From assembly GCF_036541335.1 (NCBI RefSeq), contig NZ_JAZHBO010000001.1, positions 930,001 to 994,000 of the forward strand: a DNA stretch of 64,000 nt, read 5' to 3'. Shown in pieces: positions 1-8,397 of the stretch. Source of the DNA: Aquilutibacter rugosus (GTDB lineage Bacteria; Pseudomonadota; Gammaproteobacteria; Xanthomonadales; Xanthomonadaceae). The translations under genes were made by a program, and so were the position numbers. Under the pieces are notes generated by a model. It ran no database searches and had not been told where the DNA came from. It worked only from the letters and a program-made list of their open reading frames with translations. Positions within the stretch are counted from its first letter, which is position 1, and every line of letters begins with the position of its first letter.

Positions 1-149
1 TGAACGCCCTCGGCAAAAAGATCGAATTTCTCAACCGGAATAAGTTTGGTGGGATTGCGTTCTTTGTGGCCGGTTACGACAAGTATCACCTGACCTCGGC
101 CTATCACCAGAGTCGGTCCGGCGCCAAGATTCCCGCATCCAAGTGTTGA
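1..149 (+). CDS. C-terminal end of an unrecognised protein (5' truncated by the window)
   Basis: An open frame enters from the left edge (first full codon at base 3) and stops at TGA 147-149, giving 48 residues. The tail contains FGGIAFFVAGYDKYHL and ends in PASKC. A hydrophobic strand followed by GYD resembles the last strand of a TIM-barrel glycoside hydrolase, but that is only an impression. It ends 9 bases before the MBOAT acyltransferase start on the same strand, so it is probably an earlier gene of the same polysaccharide operon. The family cannot be named from this fragment. Confidence 0.5.
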   Translation, partial: NALGKKIEFLNRNKFGGIAFFVAGYDKYHLTSAYHQSRSGAKIPASKC

Positions 150-158
150 TCGCGCCGA

Positions 159-1544
159 ATGGTCTTTAGCTCCACCATCTTCCTGTTCTGTTTTTTGCCG
201 CTGTTCCTCGCGGTGTATTACCTGACGCCGCTGCGCTGGCGTTCGCCGGTCATTCTTGTTTTCAGCTACCTGTTCTACGGCTGGTGGAAACTCGAATTCC
301 TCGGCTTGCTGGTCGGCGTTACCGCAGTCAGCTATGTCATCGGTAAGTACTTAAGTGCCAGTGCGGATCCGGCACGTCGCCGGCTGTTGTTGAGCGTCGG
401 CATCGTTCTGAATCTGGCGGCGCTGGTGTATTTCAAATACGCCAACTTCGGTATGCAGGCGCTGAACGACCTGCTCGGCATGCTGCATCTTTCCGCGATC
501 CCGTTCGCCAAGATCATCCTTCCGATTGGCCTGTCGTTCTACATCTTTCATGCCATCAGTTATCTGGTGGACTTGTACCGCAAGGATGCGGAGCCTTCGC
601 GCAACTTCGTTGACTTTGCCTCGTTCATTGCGCTGTTTCCGCATCTGGTAGCCGGGCCGGTATTGCGTTTCCGCCTACTGGCCGATCAGTTCCGATCACG
701 GACACACAGCCTGCAGCTGTTCGGGCAGGGCTGTCTGCTGTTTATGGGTGGCTTTTGCGCCAAGGTGCTGGTGGCCGATCCGATTGCGCCGGTGGCCGAC
801 GCGGCCTTCGCGCTCAATGCACCCAGTGTCGCCGATGCGTGGCTGGGCACCGTCGCGTACACCTTGCAGCTGTTCTTTGATTTCAGCGGGTACAGCACCA
901 TGGCCATCGGTCTGGCGCTAATGATCGGATTTCGGTTTCCGCAGAACTTTAATGACCCGTACTGGTCCCGTTCCATCACGGAATTCTGGCAGCGGTGGCA
1001 CATGTCGCTGTCGGGTTGGATCCGTGATTACGTGTACATTCCGCTGGGCGGCAATCGCAAGGGTCCGATTCGTACCTATATCAATCTTGGTCTGGCCATG
1101 CTGATCTGCGGGTTGTGGCATGGCGCCAACTGGACGTTTATCGTCTGGGGGGCATGGCATGGTGGTGTGCTTCTGATCGAGCGCTTCCTGTCCCATCGGT
1201 TTGGCCCGTCACGCTTTCCTGTAGCGATCAAGTGGGCCTGGACTCTGTTCCTCGTCATGCTAGGTTGGGTGGTGTTCCGTGCCGAATCGATGCATGCAGC
1301 CGTGCGCATGTTCCGCGGAATGTTCGGTGGCAACGGCTTTGGCCTCACTGCCCCAATGGCATGGCACGTCAGCACCGATCGCCTGCTCATGATGGGTGTC
1401 GGCGTTGTTCTGGTCCTTGTCTTGCCGTGGCTCAAGACCGACAAGGCGCGTTGGACCAAGGCGCTGCTGATTCCGCTGTTTGTGGTGGCAGTGGCGACAC
1501 TCGCTTCACAAAAGTTCACTCCGTTCCTGTATTTCCAGTTCTGA
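159..1544 (+). CDS. MBOAT-family polysaccharide O-acyltransferase (AlgI type)
   Basis: This 461-residue multi-spanning inner-membrane protein belongs to the MBOAT family, whose AlgI members move acetyl groups across the membrane to periplasmic acetyltransferases. Visible hallmarks are many hydrophobic segments, the WQRWHMSLSGWIRDYVYIPL segment and the LWHGANWTFIVWGAWHG motif that carries the conserved active-site histidine of the family. Length is slightly below that of Pseudomonas AlgI. The ATG at 159 follows the previous stop by 9 bases. The next gene starts 7 bases downstream, and an AlgF-like and a second SGNH protein follow, so the likely role is O-acetylation of an exported polysaccharide. 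The polymer cannot be identified because no polymerase lies in the window. Confidence 0.92.
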   Translation: MVFSSTIFLFCFLPLFLAVYYLTPLRWRSPVILVFSYLFYGWWKLEFLGLLVGVTAVSYVIGKYLSASADPARRRLLLSVGIVLNLAALVYFKYANFGMQALNDLLGMLHLSAIPFAKIILPIGLSFYIFHAISYLVDLYRKDAEPSRNFVDFASFIALFPHLVAGPVLRFRLLADQFRSRTHSLQLFGQGCLLFMGGFCAKVLVADPIAPVADAAFALNAPSVADAWLGTVAYTLQLFFDFSGYSTMAIGLALMIGFRFPQNFNDPYWSRSITEFWQRWHMSLSGWIRDYVYIPLGGNRKGPIRTYINLGLAMLICGLWHGANWTFIVWGAWHGGVLLIERFLSHRFGPSRFPVAIKWAWTLFLVMLGWVVFRAESMHAAVRMFRGMFGGNGFGLTAPMAWHVSTDRLLMMGVGVVLVLVLPWLKTDKARWTKALLIPLFVVAVATLASQKFTPFLYFQF

Positions 1545-1551
1545 GGCGCGC

Positions 1552-2700
1552 ATGATCCGCAATTCTGATCCGTCCGCGACGCCACGCCCTAGGCCCCTAG
1601 AGTGGGCCGCAGGTGCTGCACTGATACTGGTCATGCTGGTTGGTGCTGCGCAGGCCATCGCCGCATGGCGAGTCCCGGCAGAGCATGCGGTGCCGGTCAC
1701 GCCCAAATCAGTGCTCAACGGTGCTCTCACCAAAGACTGGTCCGATCGGCTCGATGCCAACATGCCTTGGCGTGCCCAGATGATTACGTTGGCGAACGGC
1801 CTTCGCTATCGCCTGTTCAATGGCGGGGGTGAGGATGTGCGCGTGGGTCGCGATGGCTGGTTGTATCTGACCGAAGAATTTCGCAGCGACGGTCACGATG
1901 CCGCCAACCTGCAACGTCGTGTGAAATTGCTGGCGCAAACGCAACAGGCGTTGGCCGCCGACGGCGTTCAACTGCTGATCGCGCTGGTGCCGGATAAGTC
2001 ACGTGCCGTGGATCGCTTCGTGCCGAGTCCGTTGAATAGAAACACACACGCCAGGCGCTACTCGGACGCGATGGCTGCATTGACGGGGCAGGGCCTGCAG
2101 GTGGTGGATCTGCGGCCGGCCTTGGTCGATGGGCAAGTGGGCGCTCAGCGCTTCTACCGTACCGACACCCACTGGAATGACGAGGGCGCTGCCGCGGCGG
2201 CGGCGCTGGTTGCGGCCAAAGCCAGTGCCTTGACGACCTGCGGCACACCGACGTCGTATCAGACTACGGTTGCGGCGGCCAAGCCGTATGCGGGCGACCT
2301 GTCGCGTCTAATGGGTTTGCAGACCGCACCTCGCTGGTTAAGTCCGCCGACGGATACTGAGCGTGCGCACAATACACAGGCGCAAGCGGCGGCTGATCAG
2401 GGCGATGCCGGGCTTGGACTGTTTGGTTCGCGCCAGGTTTCGTACGTGTTGACCGGAACCTCGTTCTCGCGGCGGGGTAATTTTCACGGCGCGCTGCAGC
2501 AGGCATTGAGCTGTGAAGTGCTGAATACCGCAAAAGACGGCGGCGGACTTCTTGATGGGATGGGACAGTACCTTAGTGATGCCGCCTTTGCCGAGAGCAA
2601 GCCGTCGCTGCTGATCTGGGAAATCCCGGAGCGCTTTCTAACGCTGGCCTTAACGACCGAAGACCGGTGGCTGGAATCCGTGGGGTTGGTATCCCCATAG
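1552..2700 (+). CDS. AlgX/AlgJ-type SGNH acetyltransferase-like protein (copy 1)
   Basis: This 382-residue protein has an N-terminal membrane anchor or uncleaved signal (about residues 16-40) and a periplasmic SGNH-like domain of the AlgX/AlgJ family. The DTHW motif (D205, H207) and GTSFS (S304) match the Asp-His pair and nucleophilic Ser of that family. An upstream in-frame ATG at 1480 lies inside the acyltransferase gene. The ATG at 1552, seven bases after its stop, is preferred. A C-terminal LLIWEIPERFL segment recurs in the second copy. The protein probably transfers acetyl groups delivered by the MBOAT protein to a polysaccharide in the periplasm. Confidence 0.85.
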   Translation: MIRNSDPSATPRPRPLEWAAGAALILVMLVGAAQAIAAWRVPAEHAVPVTPKSVLNGALTKDWSDRLDANMPWRAQMITLANGLRYRLFNGGGEDVRVGRDGWLYLTEEFRSDGHDAANLQRRVKLLAQTQQALAADGVQLLIALVPDKSRAVDRFVPSPLNRNTHARRYSDAMAALTGQGLQVVDLRPALVDGQVGAQRFYRTDTHWNDEGAAAAAALVAAKASALTTCGTPTSYQTTVAAAKPYAGDLSRLMGLQTAPRWLSPPTDTERAHNTQAQAAADQGDAGLGLFGSRQVSYVLTGTSFSRRGNFHGALQQALSCEVLNTAKDGGGLLDGMGQYLSDAAFAESKPSLLIWEIPERFLTLALTTEDRWLESVGLVSP

Positions 2701-2744
2701 AGAGGGGAACTTTTGCTGAACAGTGGGGTCAATTGCGTAGCAAG

Positions 2745-2772
2745 TTGACACTCCAGAATACGCTATCAGAAT
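2745..2772 (+). promoter_or_regulatory. Candidate sigma70 promoter for the algF-like gene set
   Basis: TTGACA (2745-2750) is followed after 16 bases by CAGAAT (2767-2772). It lies in the only sizeable intergenic stretch of the cluster (2701-2852), so the downstream three genes may be transcribed separately. The -10 match is only 4 of 6. Confidence 0.4.
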
Positions 2773-2852
2773 GTTAAGCTTGCTTAGCGGAAGAGAAAGT
2801 TTCTCCCGGCCGCAGTGGGTGCATGTTAGACCTCTTATTAGGATTTATTGAA

Positions 2853-3527
2853 ATGACGCGTTCTGTTTCCCGTTTGGCTGTGGCGATGGCCATCTCGCTC
2901 CTTGCTGCCGGTGCTGCGTCTGCGCAATCGACCGGTCGCCTGTACGATGCGATGCCGCCTGCTAACTCTTCGTACCTGCGTGTAGTATCTGCCGGCACTG
3001 CATCTGTCGATGTGTGGGTTGATGGCAAGCTGCGCGCCCGCGGCCTTAAAGGTCGCACGCCGAGTGCCTATCTGATTCTTTCAAGTGGCGCCCACAACGT
3101 GCAGCTCCGCAGCGGCACCAAGATTGTCGGCGCCACCGCGGTTCGTACCGCCGGCCAGGCCGCCTACACCGTCGCCTTGCCGCAAGGCTCGGCTACGCCT
3201 GTCGTGTTTACCGACAAACTCAGCAGCAACAAGCTCAAATCGGTACTGGCCGTCTATAATCTGGCCCCCGGTGCCGGAGCGCTGACGGTCTCTACGGCCG
3301 ATGGCAAGACCAAAGTCTTTACCGGCGTTCGCATGGGACAGCCTGCCGTGCTCGAGGTCAATCCGATCCAGGTGAACCTGCAGGTTGCGGGTACTGCGGC
3401 CAAGTCTGCAGCTTCGTTACGAATGGTGCCCGGCGGATCCTACAGCGTGTTTGCATTTCCGAACGGTGTCAACGGACTCACCACCTTGACCGTTCAAAAT
3501 ACTAATGAGCGATATCTCGGCAACTAA
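2853..3527 (+). CDS. AlgF-like periplasmic alginate/polysaccharide acetylation protein
   Basis: This 224-residue protein has a clear signal peptide (hydrophobic core about residues 8-22, AxA cleavage near ASAQ). The mature protein begins with a GRLYDAMPPANSSYLRVVSAG segment like the start of AlgF, an adaptor of the alginate acetylation machinery. It is predicted to be all beta with no recognisable catalytic motif. The ATG at 2853 is chosen over an in-frame ATG at 2823 because it starts directly at the basic signal peptide and has AGGA upstream. Together with the MBOAT and SGNH proteins it would complete an AlgI/J/F-type O-acetylation set. Family assignment rests on the N-terminal pattern and on context. 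Confidence 0.7.
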   Translation: MTRSVSRLAVAMAISLLAAGAASAQSTGRLYDAMPPANSSYLRVVSAGTASVDVWVDGKLRARGLKGRTPSAYLILSSGAHNVQLRSGTKIVGATAVRTAGQAAYTVALPQGSATPVVFTDKLSSNKLKSVLAVYNLAPGAGALTVSTADGKTKVFTGVRMGQPAVLEVNPIQVNLQVAGTAAKSAASLRMVPGGSYSVFAFPNGVNGLTTLTVQNTNERYLGN

Positions 3528-3562
3528 GCCGAAGCCCCTAAGTTCAAAGTTTGGAGTTATAC

Positions 3563-4558
3563 ATGAATTGGTCCCGTTCCTTTGCTGCCCTGGGTTTGGC
3601 CCTTGGCGCTACGATGTCGTTCTCGGCCGTTGCGGCTGACACCTACGATGTCGTCTTCGGCAAGAACAAGGATTGGCTGTTCACCGGTTACGAATACCTG
3701 GCCCCGACCGATGTGGCCAACATTGATACCAACCTGAAAGCATTGGCTCAGGCATCGCAGATGTTTCGCGCCGATGGCACGCAGCTGGTCGTGGTGCTGG
3801 TGCCTTCCAAGATTCGGATCTACGGCAATGAATTGCCGGCCTCGCGTCCGCTGACGACATTCGCTGACCAGCTGTACGGCAAGGCCGTGAATGCCTTGCG
3901 AGCCGGTGGTGTCCATGTTGTCGATCTCAATACGCCCTTTATGGCCATCCCCGATCGCGCCGGCAGCAATCAGCTGTTCTATAAGCTCGACACGCACTGG
4001 ACGCCTAAGGGCGCGGCCTTGGCAGCCGACACGATCAAGAACTACATCATGGGCGTGCCGTCACTGGCGGCTGCCTGGCAAGCAACGCCACCGGTGCAGT
4101 ACAAGCTGACCTGGGGTGATCGACCCAAGCCCTCGCGCTCGCGCGATCTGGTGCATTACCTGCCGCCGGGTACTGCAACGTTTCCGCCGGAGCAGATTCT
4201 GTCGTTCGATGTCAATCGCCTGACGCCATCCACTGCGGGTCTGACCGGCGCCGGCGAACAAATCGGTGTGACTGCAATCGGCAGCAGCTTTAGCCATGCC
4301 AATACCGGCTATCCCAATGCCCTGCGTTATGCCCTGCAGCGCGATGTGCTGGAAATGGCCCTCCCGGTTGATCAGGGCCCCTGGTACGGCATGTTGAATT
4401 ACGTGAGCAACGAATACAAAGCCAGCAAGCCCAAACTCGTCATCTGGGAGATCCCTGAGCGCGAACTGCGTTCCCCGCCGTCGGCTACTTGGCGCGAAGC
4501 CCGCTTCCGTATTGATAACGCTCAATGGCTGAGCAAAATGAAGCAGCAACTGAAATGA
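3563..4558 (+). CDS. AlgX/AlgJ-type SGNH acetyltransferase-like protein (copy 2)
   Basis: This 331-residue secreted protein has a cleavable signal peptide ending near SAVAAD. The SGNH signature is complete: LDTHW (D143, H145) and GSSFS (S242), plus the LVIWEIPERELR end shared with copy 1. Unlike copy 1 it has no retained membrane anchor, so it is probably soluble in the periplasm. The ATG at 3563 is preceded by GGAG with 6-base spacing. The stop overlaps the next start (ATGA, 4555-4558), so translation is probably coupled. Two SGNH paralogues in one cluster may act on different sugars or in sequence. That is inference. Confidence 0.85.
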   Translation: MNWSRSFAALGLALGATMSFSAVAADTYDVVFGKNKDWLFTGYEYLAPTDVANIDTNLKALAQASQMFRADGTQLVVVLVPSKIRIYGNELPASRPLTTFADQLYGKAVNALRAGGVHVVDLNTPFMAIPDRAGSNQLFYKLDTHWTPKGAALAADTIKNYIMGVPSLAAAWQATPPVQYKLTWGDRPKPSRSRDLVHYLPPGTATFPPEQILSFDVNRLTPSTAGLTGAGEQIGVTAIGSSFSHANTGYPNALRYALQRDVLEMALPVDQGPWYGMLNYVSNEYKASKPKLVIWEIPERELRSPPSATWREARFRIDNAQWLSKMKQQLK

Positions 4559-6480
4559 CAAAGGTTCCGCGATTGCTAAGACACTTTGGAATGTGTCTGT
4601 TCGTTGCAGTCGCACTGTTCACTGCGTTTTCTGCGGCCGCGGCACCCAGAATCAAAATCAAAGCGGCTACCGAGATGGATCCTGCGGATCCCTCCTATTT
4701 CCTGCCGGCCGACTTGTTTGATGCTAAAGGGAATCGTCTCGGCGTGGCGCCCGGTGTTCCCGCTGCCGTGCCGATGCCCACACAGTCATTACCGCTCGAG
4801 GGTCTACGCAAGTCCGAGGTGCTGGTTTATCAGTCGCCGGCAACGCGTGCCTATTTCGAGCGCGGCGGGGTCCGTTCGGATCTCAATGTGACGCTGTGGC
4901 AGCGCTTTCTGGCGCGCTACAGGTTTCCGTTCCGCATCATCCGTGATCTGAAAGATCCTGCTTTGGCTGCCGGCAACGTGCTGGTGCTGCCGTCCGATGT
5001 CGCACTCTCCGATGCAGAGCGTCAGCAGATTCGCAGTTTCGCAGCCTTAGGCGGCAGCATTATCGCCACTTGGCAGTTAGGCACGCGCGATCCGCAGGGC
5101 AAGTGGGTCGGCTTTGATTTCATGGAGTCGCTGCTCAGTGTCCGTGTGACCGGTTTTACCGGTCTGGTTGACGATGAACGCTATATCCATCCCTACGGCG
5201 ACACGCCGGTCACTCATTCCATTCCGGCCGGTTCGCGCATGTGGACAGATCTGCTGCCGGCGTGGAGTCCGCTGATGATTCGATCCGCTAGGCCTGTTGC
5301 AGGCATGCGGACATGGGGCCATCGCCCGACGCGTGACACCGGTTCCGATGTGATGTCGATCAGTGCCCATGGTCGCTCGCGTGTGGTGTATTTCGGTTGG
5401 CCCGAACGCACTTGGATGAGCGCCGACGCCCGCTACCACGATGGCTTGCTCTATGACTCGGTGAGCTGGGCGTTGCGTCTACCCTCGGTGTCCGTTGCAG
5501 CCTGGCCGTATCCGTACCGCAGTGCCTTCGTGTCCACGACGTACATGGCCGACGTGTTCAATGCCAACGATATTCCGTTCGGGAAGTTGCAGCTCTCAAA
5601 GGGCCTCAAAGGTAGCTATTACGTCCTCGGGTTCGAAATTGATAAATCCCATGCCGCACTGACCCAACTGGCCGCCATGGGGCACGAGATCTCGTACGAA
5701 GGCGATGAGTTCGAATCGTTTGCCGGTCAGCCGGCGGCTCAGCAGACGACGCGCTTGAACACCATGCGCGCTGCAACGGCGGCAGCCAAGATTCCGATCA
5801 GTGCGCATCCGGGTTTCAATCCGCCGGCAGACGGATCCGATCAGATCACGCGGCAAGTGGTTTCCGAGCAACCCATCGACTATATGGTGACCTGGGTCGA
5901 GGCGGTTGATGGCTGCATCCCCCAGTTCCAGACCTCTACAGCCGGATCGGCTCCGCGCCAACACCCGCTGGTTCTGATTCCGCGTCTGTTGCCGGGTGTC
6001 GAGGAGCGTCTGGATGAGATTAGCGAATCCGAGGCAGTTGCCGAGAATCACGACCTTGTCAACGACCTCAACAGGATGGGCTGCGTTGCGGTGGCACGTT
6101 ACGCCAATCAGAGTCTGCTAACGCCGGATGCGCAATCGCAGACGCTCGATTCCTATACTCGCAACCGGTCGACGATGTGGGGTGCCACCGGCAGCGAGAT
6201 TAGCCGCTGGTGGGTGGAGCGCGGTGAACTCAAAGCGACTCTGAGCGGTGATCCGACGGCCCCGACCTTGTCGGTGACCATTCCCGGCGGCGGACTGTCG
6301 AACGAGGCGGTGATCTGGCTAAACCTGCCGCGACGTGAGGCCAAGGTATCGTTGTCGGGGCCGCAGCAAGTGCGCACGGTTTACTCCGAAGACGGACTCG
6401 TTGCCGGACTGCTAGTCCGCGATCTGAAGTCGGGCAACTACCAATGGCAGGTCAATTTCGTCGGTGATGCCGAGAAGTAA
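4555..6480 (+). CDS. Large secreted protein: class I GATase-like domain plus degenerate NodB-like domain
   Basis: This 641-residue protein has a signal peptide (core about residues 12-30, cleavage near AAAAP). Residues about 60-250 resemble a glutamine-amidotransferase-like fold as seen in trimerisation domains of some glycosidases (the stretch LPSDVALSDAERQQIRSFA and then a GG-containing turn). Residues about 320-500 resemble a polysaccharide deacetylase: MGHEISYEGDEF sits where the HSxSH metal motif normally occurs, and ISAHPGFNPP where the later motif occurs. The usual TFDDG motif is replaced by VSTTYM, so hydrolysis is doubtful. The C-terminus is a beta domain. Its start overlaps the stop of the SGNH gene. 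It may bind or tailor the acetylated polymer. The domain calls come from pattern reading only. Confidence 0.6.
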   Translation: MTKVPRLLRHFGMCLFVAVALFTAFSAAAAPRIKIKAATEMDPADPSYFLPADLFDAKGNRLGVAPGVPAAVPMPTQSLPLEGLRKSEVLVYQSPATRAYFERGGVRSDLNVTLWQRFLARYRFPFRIIRDLKDPALAAGNVLVLPSDVALSDAERQQIRSFAALGGSIIATWQLGTRDPQGKWVGFDFMESLLSVRVTGFTGLVDDERYIHPYGDTPVTHSIPAGSRMWTDLLPAWSPLMIRSARPVAGMRTWGHRPTRDTGSDVMSISAHGRSRVVYFGWPERTWMSADARYHDGLLYDSVSWALRLPSVSVAAWPYPYRSAFVSTTYMADVFNANDIPFGKLQLSKGLKGSYYVLGFEIDKSHAALTQLAAMGHEISYEGDEFESFAGQPAAQQTTRLNTMRAATAAAKIPISAHPGFNPPADGSDQITRQVVSEQPIDYMVTWVEAVDGCIPQFQTSTAGSAPRQHPLVLIPRLLPGVEERLDEISESEAVAENHDLVNDLNRMGCVAVARYANQSLLTPDAQSQTLDSYTRNRSTMWGATGSEISRWWVERGELKATLSGDPTAPTLSVTIPGGGLSNEAVIWLNLPRREAKVSLSGPQQVRTVYSEDGLVAGLLVRDLKSGNYQWQVNFVGDAEK

Positions 6481-6509
6481 TTGACGCAGCGCACCAGTTA
6501 GGCGATAAC
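6481..6509 (+). promoter_or_regulatory. Candidate promoter of the ammonium transporter gene
   Basis: TTGACG (6481-6486) and GATAAC (6504-6509) are separated by exactly 17 bases, directly after the preceding stop codon. The predicted start of transcription is about 30 bases before the amt ATG. Confidence 0.55.
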
Positions 6510-6544
6510 TTAGCATACGGACCGGTATAGCGAAGGTAAGCAAA

Positions 6545-7771
6545 ATGGTGGCAAAGGCGGATACGGCGTGGCTGATGACATCCACCTTATTGGTGTTGAT
6601 GATGTGTCTGCCCGGCCTTGCATTTTTCTATGGCGGCCTGGTCCGCGCTAAAAACGTCCTGAGCGTCATGATGCAGGTGCTGTGCGTCTTTTCAGTGCTG
6701 GTCATTGCCTGGTTTGCATTTGGCTACACTCTCGCCTTTGGCGAAGGCAATGCCTGGATCGGCAATTTCGACAAGCTGTTCTTGCGCGGTGTGACGCCGA
6801 ACTCGCTCGCCGATACGTTCACCGCTGACGTCAAGATTCCTGAGTATGCGTTTGTGGCATTCCAGTCCACGTTTGCCGGCATTACCGGCGCGCTGATTGT
6901 GGGTGCGTTTGCGGAGCGCATTAAATTCCGTGCCGTGCTGGCCTTCGCCCTGTTGTGGTTTGCCTTTGCCTACTTGCCGGTGGCGCATATGGTGTGGGCG
7001 CCGACGGGTCTTCTGTTCAAGCTGGGCGCCATGGACTTTGCCGGTGGCACTGTGGTTCATATCAATGCGGGTATCGCCGGTCTGGTCGGAGCGTATTTTG
7101 TCGGCAAACGCGTCGGTTACGGTCGCGAAGCGATCAAGCCGCACAACGTGACCTTTACGCTGCTCGGGGCGTCGTTGCTGTGGGTAGGCTGGTTCGGGTT
7201 TAACGCCGGTTCCGCGCTCGAGGCCAACGGCACGGCCACGCTGGCCTTCATCAATACCTTGCTCGCAGCGGCTGCAGGCGCCTTGTCCTGGGCCGCCATC
7301 GAAGGGCTGCGCATGCGCCAACCGTCCATGCTCGGTGCGGCATCCGGCGTCGTGGCGGGGCTGGTGGGCGTGACGCCGGCTTGCGGCATGATCGGGCCTG
7401 TGGGTGCGCTGGCCATTGGTGCCATCACTTCGGCGGTGTGCGTCTGGGGCGTATCCGGTCTCAAACAGCTGCTGCGTGCCGACGACTCGCTCGACGTGTT
7501 CGGCCTGCACGGCATTGGTGGCATGTTGGGCGCGCTGCTGACGGCAGTGTTTGCAGCGCCGGCGCTCGGTGGACAGGCCGCTGCCGATTACAACATGCTG
7601 CATCAGTTGGGTGTGCAGGCCTGGTCGATCGTGCTGACCGTGCTGTGGTCGGGCATCGTGTCGGTGCTGGCGTATCTGCTGGTGCGCCGCGTGTTCGGTC
7701 TGCGTGTCCAGCAGGAAGAAGAACGCGAAGGCCTGGACATCGTCTCGCACGGCGAATCGGCCTACGATTGA
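6545..7771 (+). CDS. amtB: Ammonium transporter (Amt/AmtB family)
   Basis: This 408-residue protein with about 11 membrane segments conducts ammonium across the inner membrane. It shows FFYGGLVRAKNVLS near the N-terminus and the twin pore histidines H172 (TVVHINAG) and H322 (LHGIGGMLG). No signal peptide region precedes TM1, as in shorter Amt proteins. A GlnK/PII gene, often paired with amtB, is not found beside it. The start at 6545 has AAGG upstream and its own promoter-like sequence. It lies between the polysaccharide cluster and a tRNA gene and seems to be an independent transcription unit. Confidence 0.95.
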   Translation: MVAKADTAWLMTSTLLVLMMCLPGLAFFYGGLVRAKNVLSVMMQVLCVFSVLVIAWFAFGYTLAFGEGNAWIGNFDKLFLRGVTPNSLADTFTADVKIPEYAFVAFQSTFAGITGALIVGAFAERIKFRAVLAFALLWFAFAYLPVAHMVWAPTGLLFKLGAMDFAGGTVVHINAGIAGLVGAYFVGKRVGYGREAIKPHNVTFTLLGASLLWVGWFGFNAGSALEANGTATLAFINTLLAAAAGALSWAAIEGLRMRQPSMLGAASGVVAGLVGVTPACGMIGPVGALAIGAITSAVCVWGVSGLKQLLRADDSLDVFGLHGIGGMLGALLTAVFAAPALGGQAAADYNMLHQLGVQAWSIVLTVLWSGIVSVLAYLLVRRVFGLRVQQEEEREGLDIVSHGESAYD

Positions 7772-7884
7772 GGCTTGCCCTCAGTAGCGGCGATCCCCTG
7801 CATGGTTTGGCGCTGGTGTTGGGAAGTGTTCTCGCGATTCAGTTGTTTGCGCCACGAGCGGATGCTCAAAAGGCGCCAGTCCGC

Positions 7885-7890
7885 TAAAAT
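7885..7890 (+). promoter_or_regulatory. -10 element upstream of tRNA
   Basis: TAAAAT preceded by GC lies 18 bases before the tRNA 5' end. No convincing -35 is seen at the usual distance. The same GCTAAAAT octamer precedes yjdM and pgk. Confidence 0.4.
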
Positions 7891-7908
7891 ACAGGACTCG
7901 CCTAGCGC

Positions 7909-7984
7909 GGGCCTATAGCTCAATGGTTAGAGCAGAGGACTCATAATCCTTTGGTTCCAGGTTCGAGTCCTGGTGGGCCCACCA
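7909..7984 (+). tRNA. tRNA with CAU anticodon, probably tRNA-Ile2 (lysidine-dependent)
   Basis: The 76-base cloverleaf folds cleanly. GGGCCTA (7909-7915) pairs with TGGGCCC. The anticodon loop is CTCATAA with anticodon CAT, the T arm is CCAGG-TTCGAGT-CCTGG, and CCA is encoded (7982-7984). A CAU anticodon can mean Met or Ile2. The acceptor pairs C4-G69 and C5-G68 are TilS identity features reported for E. coli tRNA-Ile2, so Ile2 is favoured over elongator Met. It sits immediately before the compositionally distinct surface-protein block. Confidence 0.9.
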
Positions 7985-8397
7985 ACTCGTCGTCCAGCAA
8001 AGTCCAGTTGCGGCCATCTAGACGAGCACATTACACTCGTGGTGTTGATCAACGGATGGTGCAGCTCGTTGATAGGGCCTGCTGTATCCGCGCGGTTGCG
8101 ATGCTCGCCCTGTCCACGTCACCTTAGAGCGTGTGCTCTTGGGCCGTCGCAATACGAAACGCGCGCACATGAGGGCGTTTAAGTGCATGAATCAACTCAC
8201 ATTTGTGATATTCATCTTGACATTAATGTGATTCGAATTACACACTGTGCCTGTAGTCGGGGTATGCGGGCTGCTCTGCTGGCCGCATAAAGTTCGATCG
8301 ACGCACTGACTTTTTCTGATCTAGGCATCTTAGAGGCCGGGTTGAAAAGCTGACATCTCGCACGGCGATGGGCACGGTAAAGGGGAAATTCGAAGTG
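7985..8397 (+). other. Intergenic region with candidate operators, no gene seen
   Basis: About 400 bases separate the tRNA from the giant repeat-protein gene. No open frame here has coding character. The part from 8180 to 8250 is AT-richer and holds dyad sequences and a TTGACA hexamer (8217-8222), listed separately. It is the likely control region of the three-gene surface module. Confidence 0.5.
8197..8242 (+). promoter_or_regulatory. Two dyad sites, the second Clp/CRP-like
   Basis: TCACATTTGTGA (8197-8208) is an inverted repeat of TCACA and TGTGA with a 2-base centre. TGTGATTCGAATTACA (8227-8242) differs by one base from the CRP/Clp consensus TGTGA-N6-TCACA. A TTGACA hexamer lies between them at 8217-8222. 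They are the only such sites noticed before the giant surface-protein gene. Confidence 0.35.
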
